Shown in pieces: positions 35,226 to 43,689 of a stretch of 64,000 nucleotides of DNA. Each line of letters starts with the position of its first letter. Position 1 is the first letter of the stretch. The stretch is taken from contig NZ_LFCT01000019.1 of NCBI RefSeq assembly GCF_008692605.1, positions 1 through 64,000 of the forward strand, read 5' to 3'. This DNA comes from Sphingobium estronivorans (lineage in GTDB: Bacteria; Pseudomonadota; Alphaproteobacteria; Sphingomonadales; Sphingomonadaceae). A program made the translations under genes and the position numbers. The notes below the pieces were generated by a model that saw only the letters and a program-made list of their open reading frames with translations, had not been told where the DNA came from and did no database searches.

Positions 35226-36091
35226 TGATGGAAGAACGTATCGACTGGCCGAATGAGGCGAAGCTGGCGCTGTCGGTGGTCGTGAATGTCGAGGAAGGGT
35301 CGGAAATGACCGTGGCGCGCGGCGACCGCGGCATGGAGCCGGTCGATGAACTGGGGATCCACATCAAGTCGGCCATCCGCAACTATGGCAATGAATCCAA
35401 CTATCGCTACGGCATCAAGGCAGGCGCGCCGCGCATCGTGAAGCTGCTGCGCGACTATGGCATCAAGGCAAGCTGGACGGTCGCGGCCCTGAGCCTCGAA
35501 AATCATCCGGAAATCGCGCAGGCCATCGCAGAACTCGGGCATGAGCCGGTCAGCCATGGCTGGCGCTGGGTGCACCAGTTCAAGATGAATGAGGAGCAGG
35601 AGCGCGAATTTATCCGGAAGGCGGTCGCCTCCATCGAAAAGACCGTCGGCGTCCGTCCCTATGGCTGGCTCAGCCGCTATTTCCATACCGACAATACGCG
35701 GCGCCTGCTGATCGAGGAGGGCTTCGCCTATCATATGGACGATTATTCGGGCGACGTGCCTTTCTGGGACCGGGACACCGTGCCCGGCAAGCCCATCGCC
35801 ATCGTCCCCTATCAGCTCGATTCCAACGATATGAAGATGTGGACCGATCCGGCGATGACGCCGACGCAGTGGCTGGAATATGCGAAGAACTGCTTCGACC
35901 AGTTGTATCGCGAGGGGGAGGCGGGCAATCCCAAGATGATGTCGCTGGGCCTGCATCTGCGCATCATCGGCCGTCCGGGCCGCATCTGGGCGCTGGAGGA
36001 GTTCTTCCGCCATGTGACCGCGAAGAAGGATGTGTGGATCACCACCCGCCATGCCATCGCCCAGCATCTGGCGAAGGTCGATCCGGCATGA
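35225..36091 (+). CDS. Polysaccharide deacetylase/PuuE-like hydrolase, copy 3
   Basis: This roughly 288-aa protein is closer to classical PuuE-type allantoinases than the pair at 10-12 kb. It has VNVEEGSEM at the first strand, PVSHGWRWVHQF (the PuuE SHGWRW signature), and GWLSRYFHTDNTRRLL. The ATG overlaps the SDR stop by one base; a second ATG three bases on is possible. It probably opens a cyclic amide or imide, acting in the same operon as the amidase. Confidence 0.83.
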   Translation: MMEERIDWPNEAKLALSVVVNVEEGSEMTVARGDRGMEPVDELGIHIKSAIRNYGNESNYRYGIKAGAPRIVKLLRDYGIKASWTVAALSLENHPEIAQAIAELGHEPVSHGWRWVHQFKMNEEQEREFIRKAVASIEKTVGVRPYGWLSRYFHTDNTRRLLIEEGFAYHMDDYSGDVPFWDRDTVPGKPIAIVPYQLDSNDMKMWTDPAMTPTQWLEYAKNCFDQLYREGEAGNPKMMSLGLHLRIIGRPGRIWALEEFFRHVTAKKDVWITTRHAIAQHLAKVDPA

Positions 36092-36852
36092 GCGTTCGAC
36101 TCGAAAAACAGGGCGCTGTCGCGCATCTGCTGATCGACCGGGCGGAAAAGCGCAACGCCTTCGCCCAGACGATGTGGGAGCAGTTCCCCATTTTGCTGGG
36201 TGAGGTGATGGCGGATGACACGATCAAGGTCGTGCTCCTCCGCTCGGCGGTTGGGGGCATCTTCTGCGCGGGTGCGGACATCGCGGAATTTGGCGCGGGC
36301 GCGCTTGATCCCGAATGGCGGGCGAAGAACCAGGACGCGATCAGCCGCGCCCAATATGAGCTGGCGCGGGCGGAAAAGCCGGTTATCGCCGTGATCGACG
36401 GCGATTGCGTCGGCGGTGGCTGCGGCCTTGCCATTGCCTGCGACCTGCGTGTCGCGTCGCCACGAGCGCGTTTCGGCATCACGCCTGCCAAGCTCGGCCT
36501 CGTCTATTCGTTGCACGATACAAAGCTGCTGGTGGATCTGGTCGGGCCTGCACAGGCCAAGCGCATCCTCTTCACCGCGCAACTGCTGCCCGCCGAGGAA
36601 GCGCAGCGCATCGGCCTGATCGAGATGCTGGAAGAAGATCCGGTCGCCGCTGCAACGGCGCTGGCGGGCACCATCGCCACTGTCTCATCGCACAGCGTCC
36701 GCAACAGCAAGAAGATCATCCGCAGCATTCTGGACGGTCAGGCAGAGGATGATGCCGGGACGCAGGCGCTGTTCGCTTCGGCCTTTACCGGCGCGGACTT
36801 CAAGGAGGGGGTGTCGGCCTTCCTCGAAAAGCGCAAGGCTGTGTTTCGGTGA
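36088..36852 (+). CDS. Enoyl-CoA hydratase/isomerase (crotonase family)
   Basis: This 254-aa crotonase-fold protein has LIDRAEKRNAFAQ near the start. The oxyanion-hole segments are FCAGADIAEFG and GDCVGGGCGLAIACDLR. Near GLVYSLHD the usual catalytic Glu is not obvious, so the reaction (hydration, isomerisation or hydrolysis) is open. Start and stop overlap both neighbours by 4 nt. Confidence 0.88.
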   Translation: MSVRLEKQGAVAHLLIDRAEKRNAFAQTMWEQFPILLGEVMADDTIKVVLLRSAVGGIFCAGADIAEFGAGALDPEWRAKNQDAISRAQYELARAEKPVIAVIDGDCVGGGCGLAIACDLRVASPRARFGITPAKLGLVYSLHDTKLLVDLVGPAQAKRILFTAQLLPAEEAQRIGLIEMLEEDPVAAATALAGTIATVSSHSVRNSKKIIRSILDGQAEDDAGTQALFASAFTGADFKEGVSAFLEKRKAVFR

Positions 36853-37754
36853 GTGGGGGCCTGCAACATGGCCGGATCGTGGGCGGGGTCATCTCTACCC
36901 CTGACCTCGATGCGGCGATGGCGGACTATCATGGCTGTCTGGGGCTGACGGTGGTTGAGCAGGGCTTGCTGGATGGCGATCTCGCGGTGAGCTGGGGATG
37001 CCCGAAAAGCGCCGGTGCGCGTTTTGCGATGCTTCAGCCCGCAAGCGGCGCGCCTTGCTTCATCCGGTTGGTGGAGGCCGTGCTGCCCCCGGATTTCACG
37101 CCCACGCGCACCTATGGCTGGGCCGCGTATGAGCTGACCGTGCAGCATGTGTTCGGCTGGCCCGACCGGCTACAGGGCAGCGGTTTCGACATTGTTGGTC
37201 CGCCCAAGGCTCTGGAAGGCCTGCCCTATTTCGTCCCCATGCAGGTGACGGGGCGTGGGCGGGAGATGATCTATCTCAACGAGGTGGCGGACAACACGCC
37301 GACCTCCGACCTGCCCAGGGCGCAATCGCCGGTGGATCATATCTTCATCGTGATCCTTGCGACCCCGGATCGCGAGGCGAGCCTTGACTGGTTCGAAAAG
37401 ACGCTGAAGCTGGATATATCTTCCAGCTATACGCTGGCCTATTCGATGATCAATAATGTCTTCGGGCTGGGCAGCGATTACCGCACCACGATCACCATGG
37501 TCCAGAAGGGGCGGTTGCCCATTGTCGAGGTGGATGATTATCCGCCGCAGGCTACCGTGCGGCAGGGCGATCCCGAAATGCTGCCGCCCGGCAATGCGAT
37601 GATCACGCTGGCGGTGGATGATCTCGATGCGCTGGATGCGGACTTCATCGCGCCGCCGGTGAGGCGGGAAGGGGTTTTCTATAGCGGGCGGCGTGCCGCC
37701 ACGGTGCGCGGTCTGGCCGGGGAACTGATCGAGCTGATCGAAATCGGACGCTGA
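36849..37754 (+). CDS. VOC-family (glyoxalase/dioxygenase-like) two-domain protein
   Basis: This 301-aa protein has two VOC modules: GGVISTPDLDAAMADYHGCL (about 12-31) and VDHIFIVILATPDREASLDW (about 158-177). The family includes glyoxalase I, ring-cleavage dioxygenases and epimerases. Clear metal-binding His/Glu sets are not obvious, so activity is uncertain. GTG 36849 overlaps the hydratase stop. It is the last gene before a strong terminator. Confidence 0.78.
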   Translation: MSGGLQHGRIVGGVISTPDLDAAMADYHGCLGLTVVEQGLLDGDLAVSWGCPKSAGARFAMLQPASGAPCFIRLVEAVLPPDFTPTRTYGWAAYELTVQHVFGWPDRLQGSGFDIVGPPKALEGLPYFVPMQVTGRGREMIYLNEVADNTPTSDLPRAQSPVDHIFIVILATPDREASLDWFEKTLKLDISSSYTLAYSMINNVFGLGSDYRTTITMVQKGRLPIVEVDDYPPQATVRQGDPEMLPPGNAMITLAVDDLDALDADFIAPPVRREGVFYSGRRAATVRGLAGELIELIEIGR

Positions 37755-37767
37755 ACGGATGGACGAT

Positions 37768-37804
37768 GGGCCGGGCGCCCTGGAACAGGCGCCCGGCCCC
37801 TTTT
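37768..37804 (+). terminator. Strong Rho-independent terminator of the 28.8-37.8 kb operon
   Basis: A 12-bp perfect GC-rich stem GGGCCGGGCGCC / GGCGCCCGGCCC with an 8-nt loop is followed by CTTTT. It lies 14 nt after the VOC stop codon. Confidence 0.85.
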
Positions 37805-37810
37805 GTGTTT

Positions 37811-37906
37811 TAGAGCGGTTGATCTGATTGGATCAGATCGACCTAGTTTATTGTTTTACCGTGATTTCAAGTAGCAATCGATTTCGATTGCTTGAAAATC
37901 GCTCTA
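37811..37906. repeat. 96-bp element with terminal and internal inverted repeats
   Basis: The ends TAGAGCG and CGCTCTA are exact inverse complements. Inside are GATCTGATTGGATCAGATC (a dyad) and CAAGTAGCAATCG-ATT-CGATTGCTTGA (a nearly perfect dyad). It is AT-richer than its surroundings and non-coding. The architecture is that of a small non-autonomous repeat (MITE or REP-like) lodged between convergent operons. Confidence 0.6.
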
Positions 37907-38878
37907 GGGAAGCAGGAGCGTCGAACCTGTCGTCTTGCGCCCTTCCAGATCGATATGAGCCTGAGCGACCTCTTCCAGCCGGTAGCGCTGGCCGATGGTG
38001 ATCTTCACCTTGCCCGATCGCAGCATGTCCCAGAGCCGGGCTATACCCGCCGCCCGCTCCGCCGGATCGGCATAATAATGGTAGAGCATGGGCCGCGAAT
38101 TATAGAGCGAGCCCTTCATCGCCAGCACGCCCAGATTGACTCCGCCCACCGGAGCGTCGGCATTGCCATAGTTCACGATCAGGCCGCGAATGCCGCAGCT
38201 GTCGAGCGAGGATTCCCAGGTTGACATGCCTACGCCGTCGAAAACGACGCGTACGCCCTTGCCGCCGGTCAGTTTGCGGACGCGGCTGGCGGTGTCCTCG
38301 CTCTGGTAGAAGATGATATGGTCGGCCCCGGCGGCGCGGGCTTGCGCGGCCTTTTCCTCGGTGCTGACGGTGCCGATCACCGTCGCGCCGATCGCCTTCA
38401 GCCACTGGACCAGGATCAGCCCGACGCCACCGGCGGCTGCATGGACCAGGACGGGCCAGCCCGCCTCTACCCTGGCGCAGCGTTCGACCAGAAATTCGGC
38501 AGTGCAGCCCTTCAGCAACGCCGCTGCCGCGCTATCATCGTCGATATCGTCGGGGATGTGGAACAGCGAGGCAGCGGCGATATTGCGATGGGTGGCGTAG
38601 GCGCCGCGTTCCGGGCCGAAATAGCCGACGCGCTGGCCGGGCTGGAAATCAGTGACGCCTTCGCCGGTCGCTTCGACCATGCCGACGCCCTCGACGCCCA
38701 GTTCGGCAGGCAGCGCCACCGGATAGATGCCCCGCCGATGATAGGTGTCGATGAAGTTCAGGCCCAGCGCCGTATGCCGGACGCGGACTTCGCCTGCACC
38801 GGGGGCGGGCAGGTCGACATCGTGAAAGGCGATGACTTCCGGCCCGCCATTGGCCTCTATCCTTGCGACGCGCGCCAT
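37904..38878 (-). CDS. NADPH:quinone reductase-like MDR-family oxidoreductase
   Basis: This 324-aa zinc-free medium-chain reductase (QOR type) has GHT-like PAPGAGEVRVRHTALGLNFID at the N-terminus. Its nucleotide-binding segment is VHAAAGGVGLILVQWLKAIG, with FDGVGMSTWESSLD downstream. No catalytic zinc Cys/His set is seen. It follows the YciI and DUF1330 genes. The stop region touches the end of the 96-bp repeat. It could reduce an enone or quinone intermediate. Confidence 0.9.
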   Translation of the reverse strand: MARVARIEANGGPEVIAFHDVDLPAPGAGEVRVRHTALGLNFIDTYHRRGIYPVALPAELGVEGVGMVEATGEGVTDFQPGQRVGYFGPERGAYATHRNIAAASLFHIPDDIDDDSAAAALLKGCTAEFLVERCARVEAGWPVLVHAAAGGVGLILVQWLKAIGATVIGTVSTEEKAAQARAAGADHIIFYQSEDTASRVRKLTGGKGVRVVFDGVGMSTWESSLDSCGIRGLIVNYGNADAPVGGVNLGVLAMKGSLYNSRPMLYHYYADPAERAAGIARLWDMLRSGKVKITIGQRYRLEEVAQAHIDLEGRKTTGSTLLLP

Positions 38879-38893
38879 GATCTGTCCCTCGCC

Positions 38894-39199
38894 TTACCAG
38901 GTCTTGCCGCCGACCCAGTCGCCGGCTGCCGCACCGAAGGCGCGGATTTCGATGTCGGACCAGATATCCGCCTTGTAATAGGGATCGGATTCCAGCAGCG
39001 CTCGGGCCTCGGCCTCGCTTTCGGCCTTCACCACCAGCAGCGAGCCGGTGAAATTGCCCTGCTCGTCGCGGAGCGGCCCGGCGACGGCCAGCCGGTCCAG
39101 ACCTGCCTCCACATGGGCGAGATGTTCTTTCAGCTTTTCCATGCGGATGGCGGTGGCGCCGGGCTTGTCGCGCGTGATGATGGCATAGAATTTGGACAT
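38894..39199 (-). CDS. YciI-family protein
   Basis: This 101-aa ferredoxin-like dimeric protein starts with MSKFYAIITRDKPGA, has HLAHVEAGLDRLAVAGPL carrying the family's conserved His, and SDPYYKADIW near the end. ATG 39199 is preceded by GAGGGA; an upstream ATG is less well placed. YciI proteins act as small dehalogenase/hydrolase-like or accessory factors. The role here is unknown. Confidence 0.83.
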   Translation of the reverse strand: MSKFYAIITRDKPGATAIRMEKLKEHLAHVEAGLDRLAVAGPLRDEQGNFTGSLLVVKAESEAEARALLESDPYYKADIWSDIEIRAFGAAAGDWVGGKTW

Positions 39200-39225
39200 G
39201 GTCGTTCCCTCTATCAATAATCGGA

Positions 39226-39531
39226 TTAGCCGGCGATCGCCGGCGCTTCAATCAGCAGGACCTGGCATTCGGCCACGCCCTGCCGCAGCGTCCGGGCCGC
39301 GCCATATTCGGGCGAGTTCCAGAATGCGAGCGCCGCTTCCCGGCTGGCCCATTCGGAAATGACGACCGATCCGCCGTCGCCGAAATTCCCTTCCAGCAAC
39401 TGGACGCCCGGCGCGCGCATTAGATATTTTCCGCCAAAGGCTTCGACCAGCGACGCGGCCTTGGCGCCATAGCCGGCCAGAAAGGCCTCGCGGTCGGAAA
39501 TGGTGGCCGTGACGATCATATAGGCTGGCAT
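39226..39531 (-). CDS. DUF1330-family protein
   Basis: This 101-aa protein shows the DUF1330 pattern: MPAYMIVTATISDREAFLAG, then GKYLMRAPGVQLLEG and EFP-like VVISEWASREAALAFWNSPEY. The family is a dimeric alpha/beta barrel of unknown activity. It is the first gene of a small leftward operon with YciI and the quinone reductase, placed after the TonB terminator. Confidence 0.85.
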   Translation of the reverse strand: MPAYMIVTATISDREAFLAGYGAKAASLVEAFGGKYLMRAPGVQLLEGNFGDGGSVVISEWASREAALAFWNSPEYGAARTLRQGVAECQVLLIEAPAIAG

Positions 39532-39560
39532 CGAAAAAGCTCCGGGCTGGAAAATGAAAA

Positions 39561-39600
39561 AGGGGGCAGGACGGTTTTGCGCCGCGCCTGCCCCGGATTT
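39561..39600 (-). terminator. Terminator of the second TonB receptor gene
   Basis: The minus strand carries an 8-bp GC-rich stem (GGGGCAGG / CCTGCCCC) with a 16-nt loop, followed by CTTTTTCATTTT. It lies about 20 nt after the receptor stop. The plus strand also ends in GGATTTTT, so it may be bidirectional. Confidence 0.65.
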
Positions 39601-39619
39601 TTCAATGGTTAGTCATGCT

Positions 39620-42016
39620 TCAGAAGGACTTGCTGACCGTCAGGCCATATTCCGGCTTGCGGGCCGGGGTAATGGCGAAGGCGCGGGCATAGTCGCCGGT
39701 CGGCGTGCGCGCCGCGGCGAAGTCCAGATAGCGCAGGATGCCGACAGGCGTCTCGTCGCCGAGCACATTCTTGCCATAGACGCTGATCCGCAGGCCATGG
39801 CTGTCATGCAGGCCGAACTGCACGTTGAGCTGCGTCGAATCGCCGCTCTCCGCATGGTTGAGCACCTGGTCGAAATAGCTGCTGCGATAGATGACGTCCG
39901 CGCCGGAGAAGACCGTCCAGTTGTCGTCGACGGGGTGCTGGAAGCGCAGCCCAACCGTGCCGCTATGCTTGGAAACGAGCGGCGGGCGGTTGCCGGCGAT
40001 GGATGCCGCGTCGCGGCAGCCGGGCAGGTCGAGGTTCACGGTCGAGCCAGTCTTGCACGGACGGCCGAGCAGTTCGAGCGCCTTTTCCGCCTCCACGCCC
40101 TTGCGGATTTCGGCGTCGAGGAAGGTGTAGTTGAATTGCAGCTTCAGTATGTGGCCGACCAGCGGGAGCTGACCTTCCAGTTCCACACCACGGATGCGGG
40201 TACGCCCAATATTGGCACTGTAGGAGTCGACGACATTGTTGGCGATATAGGTGTTTGTCAGAACCTGATTCTTATAATCCTGCCAGAAGGCGGAGATGTT
40301 CAGATAATCGAATCCGAACTTCGACGTCTTCATGCCGATTTCATAGTTGGTCAGCTTCTCTTCCTTGAAAACCGGATCGGGCGCGCTGATCTTGTTGAAG
40401 CCGCCCGGCGAATTGCCCTGCGAGAACTGGGCGTAGAAGGACAGGTCGCGTTCAGGCTTCCAGTTGATGGTGACGCGCGGCAATGTGGCCTTGAACGTCG
40501 CCTTGCGGGTCGCCGCCGTGCCAACGATCTGATTAGGATTGGGCAGGACGACCGTTGCCAGATAGGCGGCGCTGAACACGTCGCCGACGCGGTAGGTCGG
40601 GGTATCGCTGCGCACCTTGTCGATCTGGTGACGCAGTTCCGCGCCGATCGTCACCGTGGGGGTGACGTCGAAGTCGACGCCGCCGAAGAAGGCGAGGTTA
40701 CGCACGCGCTTCGTGTCGTTGAGGAGTTCGGGGCCGACTTCGTTCAGCTCCAGATATTTCGGCAGGTCGCGCTGCTTGTCGACGCTGTGGAATGCGCCCA
40801 CGCGCCAGCGGAAACGATCGGTCGCCGGCGATGACAGGCGGAATTCATAGGTCTGCGTCTTGCGGTGCGTTCCCGTGGTGGTTTCGAAGCTCGATTTGCT
40901 GCAATCCTGATTGGGTAGCGCATAATAGGAGCGGCCGCACAGCGACTGGGGCAGGAAGTAGAAACCGCGCACATCATAGGTCTGATCGAGGCCGGTCACT
41001 TCTTTCAGGTCGCTGTAGCCGGCCTGGAACGATGCTTCATAGCCCGAACCGGCAATGTCCCAGGAAATGTCGCCGATGAAGCGGTCGGCATTGCGGTATA
41101 GGCCGGGACGCAGCAGGCGGTTGGTGTTCGCGGCGAAATGCCTCATCGTCGGCACGACGCCGCAATAATAGGGGCGTGTGGACAGGAAGCAGTTGTTCGC
41201 GCTTGCCGGCTGGAGCCCGATCGCGAAATGGCCGTCATCGTCGGTCTGGTGCAGCCAACGCACGGACGCGCTGATATTTTCCGTCGGGTTGAAGAACAGG
41301 CCGGCGGTATACTGCCTGCTGCTCTGGTCGCCCAGCCGTTCGCCCGGAACGGCATCATTGTGCCACTGGCCATCGACATCGAACAGCTTGAAGCCGGCCT
41401 GGAAGCCGATGCCTTCCATGATCGGGCCGGACAACGAGGCGCTCAGTTCTCTGCGGTCGAAATTGCCGAGCGTGCCGACGACGCGGCCTTCGAAATCCTT
41501 ACCCGGCCGTTTGAGAACTACGTTGATCGCACCGCTGAGTGTTCCACGACCGAATACGGCGGATTGTGGGCCCTTGATGACTTCGACTCGATCGATATTC
41601 GCGAGGTCGAGCGATGAGAAGTCACCGAAATAGGGCGCGCCATCCAGGAAGATGCCGACCTTGCCATCGCTGAACAGGATGTTGGAAGCGCCGCGCATGA
41701 CCGGACGGTCGCCGCCACGGCCGAAAGATTGCTGAATCTGGAAACCAGGCGTGAAGGCGGCGAGATCCGTGATATTCTGCGCCATCTTGTCCTGGATCAG
41801 GGCGCTATTGAACGCATTGACCGCGATGGGCACTTCAAGCAGCGTTTCCGCCCGTTTGCGCGCGGTGACGACGATGGCGTTCTGTGAATCCGTGCTGGCG
41901 TTGGCCGCGGGATCGTTGGCCGCATCTTGTGCGGAGGCCGGCATCTCGGCCGAAGCGAGCATGGCGGTAGAGATAATGAGCGCGATCTTGCGCGCCGAAA
42001 ATGCTGATTTTTTCAT
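39620..42016 (-). CDS. TonB-dependent outer-membrane receptor, copy 2
   Basis: This 798-aa receptor has a signal peptide (about 29 residues, ending ASAQD), a TonB-box region AIVVTARKRAETLLEVP, and the plug motif IDRVEVIKGPQSAVFGRGTLSG. Its barrel ends in TVSKSF with the terminal Phe. It differs enough from copy 1 to suggest a different ligand or outer-membrane partner. Its promoter region holds the variant operator at 42092-42103. Confidence 0.92.
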   Translation of the reverse strand: MKKSAFSARKIALIISTAMLASAEMPASAQDAANDPAANASTDSQNAIVVTARKRAETLLEVPIAVNAFNSALIQDKMAQNITDLAAFTPGFQIQQSFGRGGDRPVMRGASNILFSDGKVGIFLDGAPYFGDFSSLDLANIDRVEVIKGPQSAVFGRGTLSGAINVVLKRPGKDFEGRVVGTLGNFDRRELSASLSGPIMEGIGFQAGFKLFDVDGQWHNDAVPGERLGDQSSRQYTAGLFFNPTENISASVRWLHQTDDDGHFAIGLQPASANNCFLSTRPYYCGVVPTMRHFAANTNRLLRPGLYRNADRFIGDISWDIAGSGYEASFQAGYSDLKEVTGLDQTYDVRGFYFLPQSLCGRSYYALPNQDCSKSSFETTTGTHRKTQTYEFRLSSPATDRFRWRVGAFHSVDKQRDLPKYLELNEVGPELLNDTKRVRNLAFFGGVDFDVTPTVTIGAELRHQIDKVRSDTPTYRVGDVFSAAYLATVVLPNPNQIVGTAATRKATFKATLPRVTINWKPERDLSFYAQFSQGNSPGGFNKISAPDPVFKEEKLTNYEIGMKTSKFGFDYLNISAFWQDYKNQVLTNTYIANNVVDSYSANIGRTRIRGVELEGQLPLVGHILKLQFNYTFLDAEIRKGVEAEKALELLGRPCKTGSTVNLDLPGCRDAASIAGNRPPLVSKHSGTVGLRFQHPVDDNWTVFSGADVIYRSSYFDQVLNHAESGDSTQLNVQFGLHDSHGLRISVYGKNVLGDETPVGILRYLDFAAARTPTGDYARAFAITPARKPEYGLTVSKSF

Positions 42017-42340
42017 TTCCGAAAATACTCCCCCTCAGTAGAGCGGCGCTTTGCCGACATCTGTAATGCAGCATTGCGGTCATGCATAAAGTTGTCCAGA
42101 CAAATTTTTCAAATTTGTCTGGATATTTGATGGCGTCCATACGGATTTTTGCGGAGTGTTGCGGAAAAGCGCTATGATTTCATATTTTGATTTGGCGCCA
42201 ATAATGGCTGAGGCGTCGCCCTTTTTGGCAAGGCGCGCCCGAAGGAACCTGAGAGGATTTGCGGCGGTCGCTATTATATGATTTTGGCTACAAATGCTGC
42301 CGAACCATAAGCGCTATGCCCCTCCCATTCCGATGTGCCC
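42017..42340. other. Promoter region of the second TonB receptor
   Basis: These 324 bp hold no convincing gene. They contain operator site 5 and a degenerate second dyad (42115-42125), separated by an AT-rich run. The rest, up to the DUF1838 stop codon, shows no recognisable structure. Confidence 0.5.
42092..42103. promoter_or_regulatory. Variant operator TTGTCCAGACAA (site 5)
   Basis: The TTGTC-NN-GACAA dyad with CA at the centre lies 76 bp upstream of the TonB start. About 11 bp further, AATTTGTCTGGATATTT forms a second, imperfect site, so two dimers could bind side by side. Confidence 0.65.
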
Positions 42341-43249
42341 TTAACTTCCCGGATGGGCCGTCGGCGGCTGGCGCCGGTGGCGTTCGTCCACCCATTTCTT
42401 GAAGGCGGTCCATGTGGTTTCATTGGGCCGCGCGTCGTCCGTGGGCGGCGCCTTGGCATAGATGGGATAGTTTGCGGCGATTTCGTCCTTCAACTGTTTC
42501 GGCAAGGCATCGAAATTGTCCAGCTTCGTTCCGACGGCGTTGAAGACCAGGTGTCCCTGCCGTCCGCGCATCTTCATCCACGGCATCCAGTCGGAAATAC
42601 GCACCCAGGATATCGAAGGATGGGCGGTCGGCTTCTTCGTGTCGAGAATTTCGTTCGCGGGGGCGATGAAGTCGAAAATCTCCATCGCATGATATTTGCC
42701 GCCAACATAATCCTGATAATTGCCCGCAAGGACATTATGATAGAAGAGCGGCACTTCCAGCGGCATGGCCAGCCACGGACCCATGCGTTTATAGCCGAGG
42801 TGGAAGGGTTTGCCGTCGGCGGCATAGGGGAAGGCGGTGGGCACGTTCACCGGATCATTGGCGACCTGCATCACCTCTACCGTCTCTCCAGTCCACGGAT
42901 TGGTCCAGTTGCGGATCACTTCGCCTGATTTGGGATCGGTGAACAGCATGATCTCACGGCTGACCTGGCGATATCCCTTGCCCCGCTTCGGGTCCGTGAC
43001 GGTCACGCACTGGCGGATGTTCATGCCCTCGCCGGTGAAGAGCAGGCGGTCCGATTCGCCCTCGACCCGCGAGAAGATCTTGCCCGACCATTGGTAGATC
43101 GCCGGTGTACCGTCCTTCGCGCCGCATTGCGCGCGTTTCATGATTTCGACGGCGTCTTCGGGCTTGTCCGGATCAAGCGCCCTTGCAAAGGCAGGTGTCG
43201 CGGCGAGAATGGCGAGCGCACTGAAACCAAGCAAAAGGCTTTTGTTCAT
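42341..43249 (-). CDS. DUF1838-family exported protein
   Basis: This 302-aa protein carries a Sec signal peptide (MNKSLLLGFSALAILAATPAFA). It matches the DUF1838 pattern: GKIFSRVEGESDRLLFTGEG, NIRQC, SREIMLFTDPKSGEV, WTNPWTGETVEVMQVANDPV and FHLGYKRMGPWLAMP. It is thus periplasmic and of unknown function. ATG 43249 is chosen over 43276 because it begins a proper signal sequence after AAAGGGA. It follows the cytochrome c gene by about 40 nt. Confidence 0.8.
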   Translation of the reverse strand: MNKSLLLGFSALAILAATPAFARALDPDKPEDAVEIMKRAQCGAKDGTPAIYQWSGKIFSRVEGESDRLLFTGEGMNIRQCVTVTDPKRGKGYRQVSREIMLFTDPKSGEVIRNWTNPWTGETVEVMQVANDPVNVPTAFPYAADGKPFHLGYKRMGPWLAMPLEVPLFYHNVLAGNYQDYVGGKYHAMEIFDFIAPANEILDTKKPTAHPSISWVRISDWMPWMKMRGRQGHLVFNAVGTKLDNFDALPKQLKDEIAANYPIYAKAPPTDDARPNETTWTAFKKWVDERHRRQPPTAHPGS

Positions 43250-43290
43250 CCCATTATTCCCTTTGAATCTGGACAATGATGCCGTGACGC

Positions 43291-43665
43291 TTATTTGCTG
43301 TCTTCGTTCTGTAGATAGTCGATGATCGCCTTTCTCTTCGCGGCATCCTGCACCCCGGCGAAATTCATGCGGGTGCCCGGAACGAGGGCAGCCGGCCCGG
43401 CAATGTAAGCGTCGAGCTTTTCAGTTGTCCAGACAATTCCGCTGTTCTTCATGGCATTGGAATATTTGAAATCGGGCTGGCTTGCCGCCGCCTTGCCGAT
43501 GATGCCGTTCAGGTTGGGCGCGGACAGGCCCGGTGCGCCCTTCTTGAAGCTGTGACAGGTTTTGCACTGGGCGACAGGATTGGCCGGCTGAGCGGCCTTT
43601 TGTCCGCCGCAGGCGGTCAGCGTCAGGCTGGAAAGCGCGAGCGCGGCGGAATCGATAAACTTCAT
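43291..43665 (-). CDS. Class I cytochrome c, probable lipoprotein
   Basis: This 124-aa mono-haem cytochrome has a lipobox (LTLTACGG) that would anchor it to the membrane on the periplasmic side. The haem motif is CKTCH (38-42 of the longer reading) and the probable axial Met lies in GTRMNF. ATG 43665 has AAGGA about 10 nt upstream; ATG 43674 is too close to that box. It lies 24 nt after the FAD oxidase, suggesting it accepts electrons from that oxidase or from the membrane protein of the same operon. Confidence 0.88.
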   Translation of the reverse strand: MKFIDSAALALSSLTLTACGGQKAAQPANPVAQCKTCHSFKKGAPGLSAPNLNGIIGKAAASQPDFKYSNAMKNSGIVWTTEKLDAYIAGPAALVPGTRMNFAGVQDAAKRKAIIDYLQNEDSK

Positions 43666-43689
43666 GATGGTCATTTCCTTGGGACAGAG

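Noticed and set aside
43425-43436. TTGTCCAGACAA match to the operator inside the cytochrome c gene
   Set aside because: The bases encode the conserved cytochrome segment GIVWTTE, so coding constraint can produce the match; it is far from any start codon. It may still bind the regulator but is not counted as a site.
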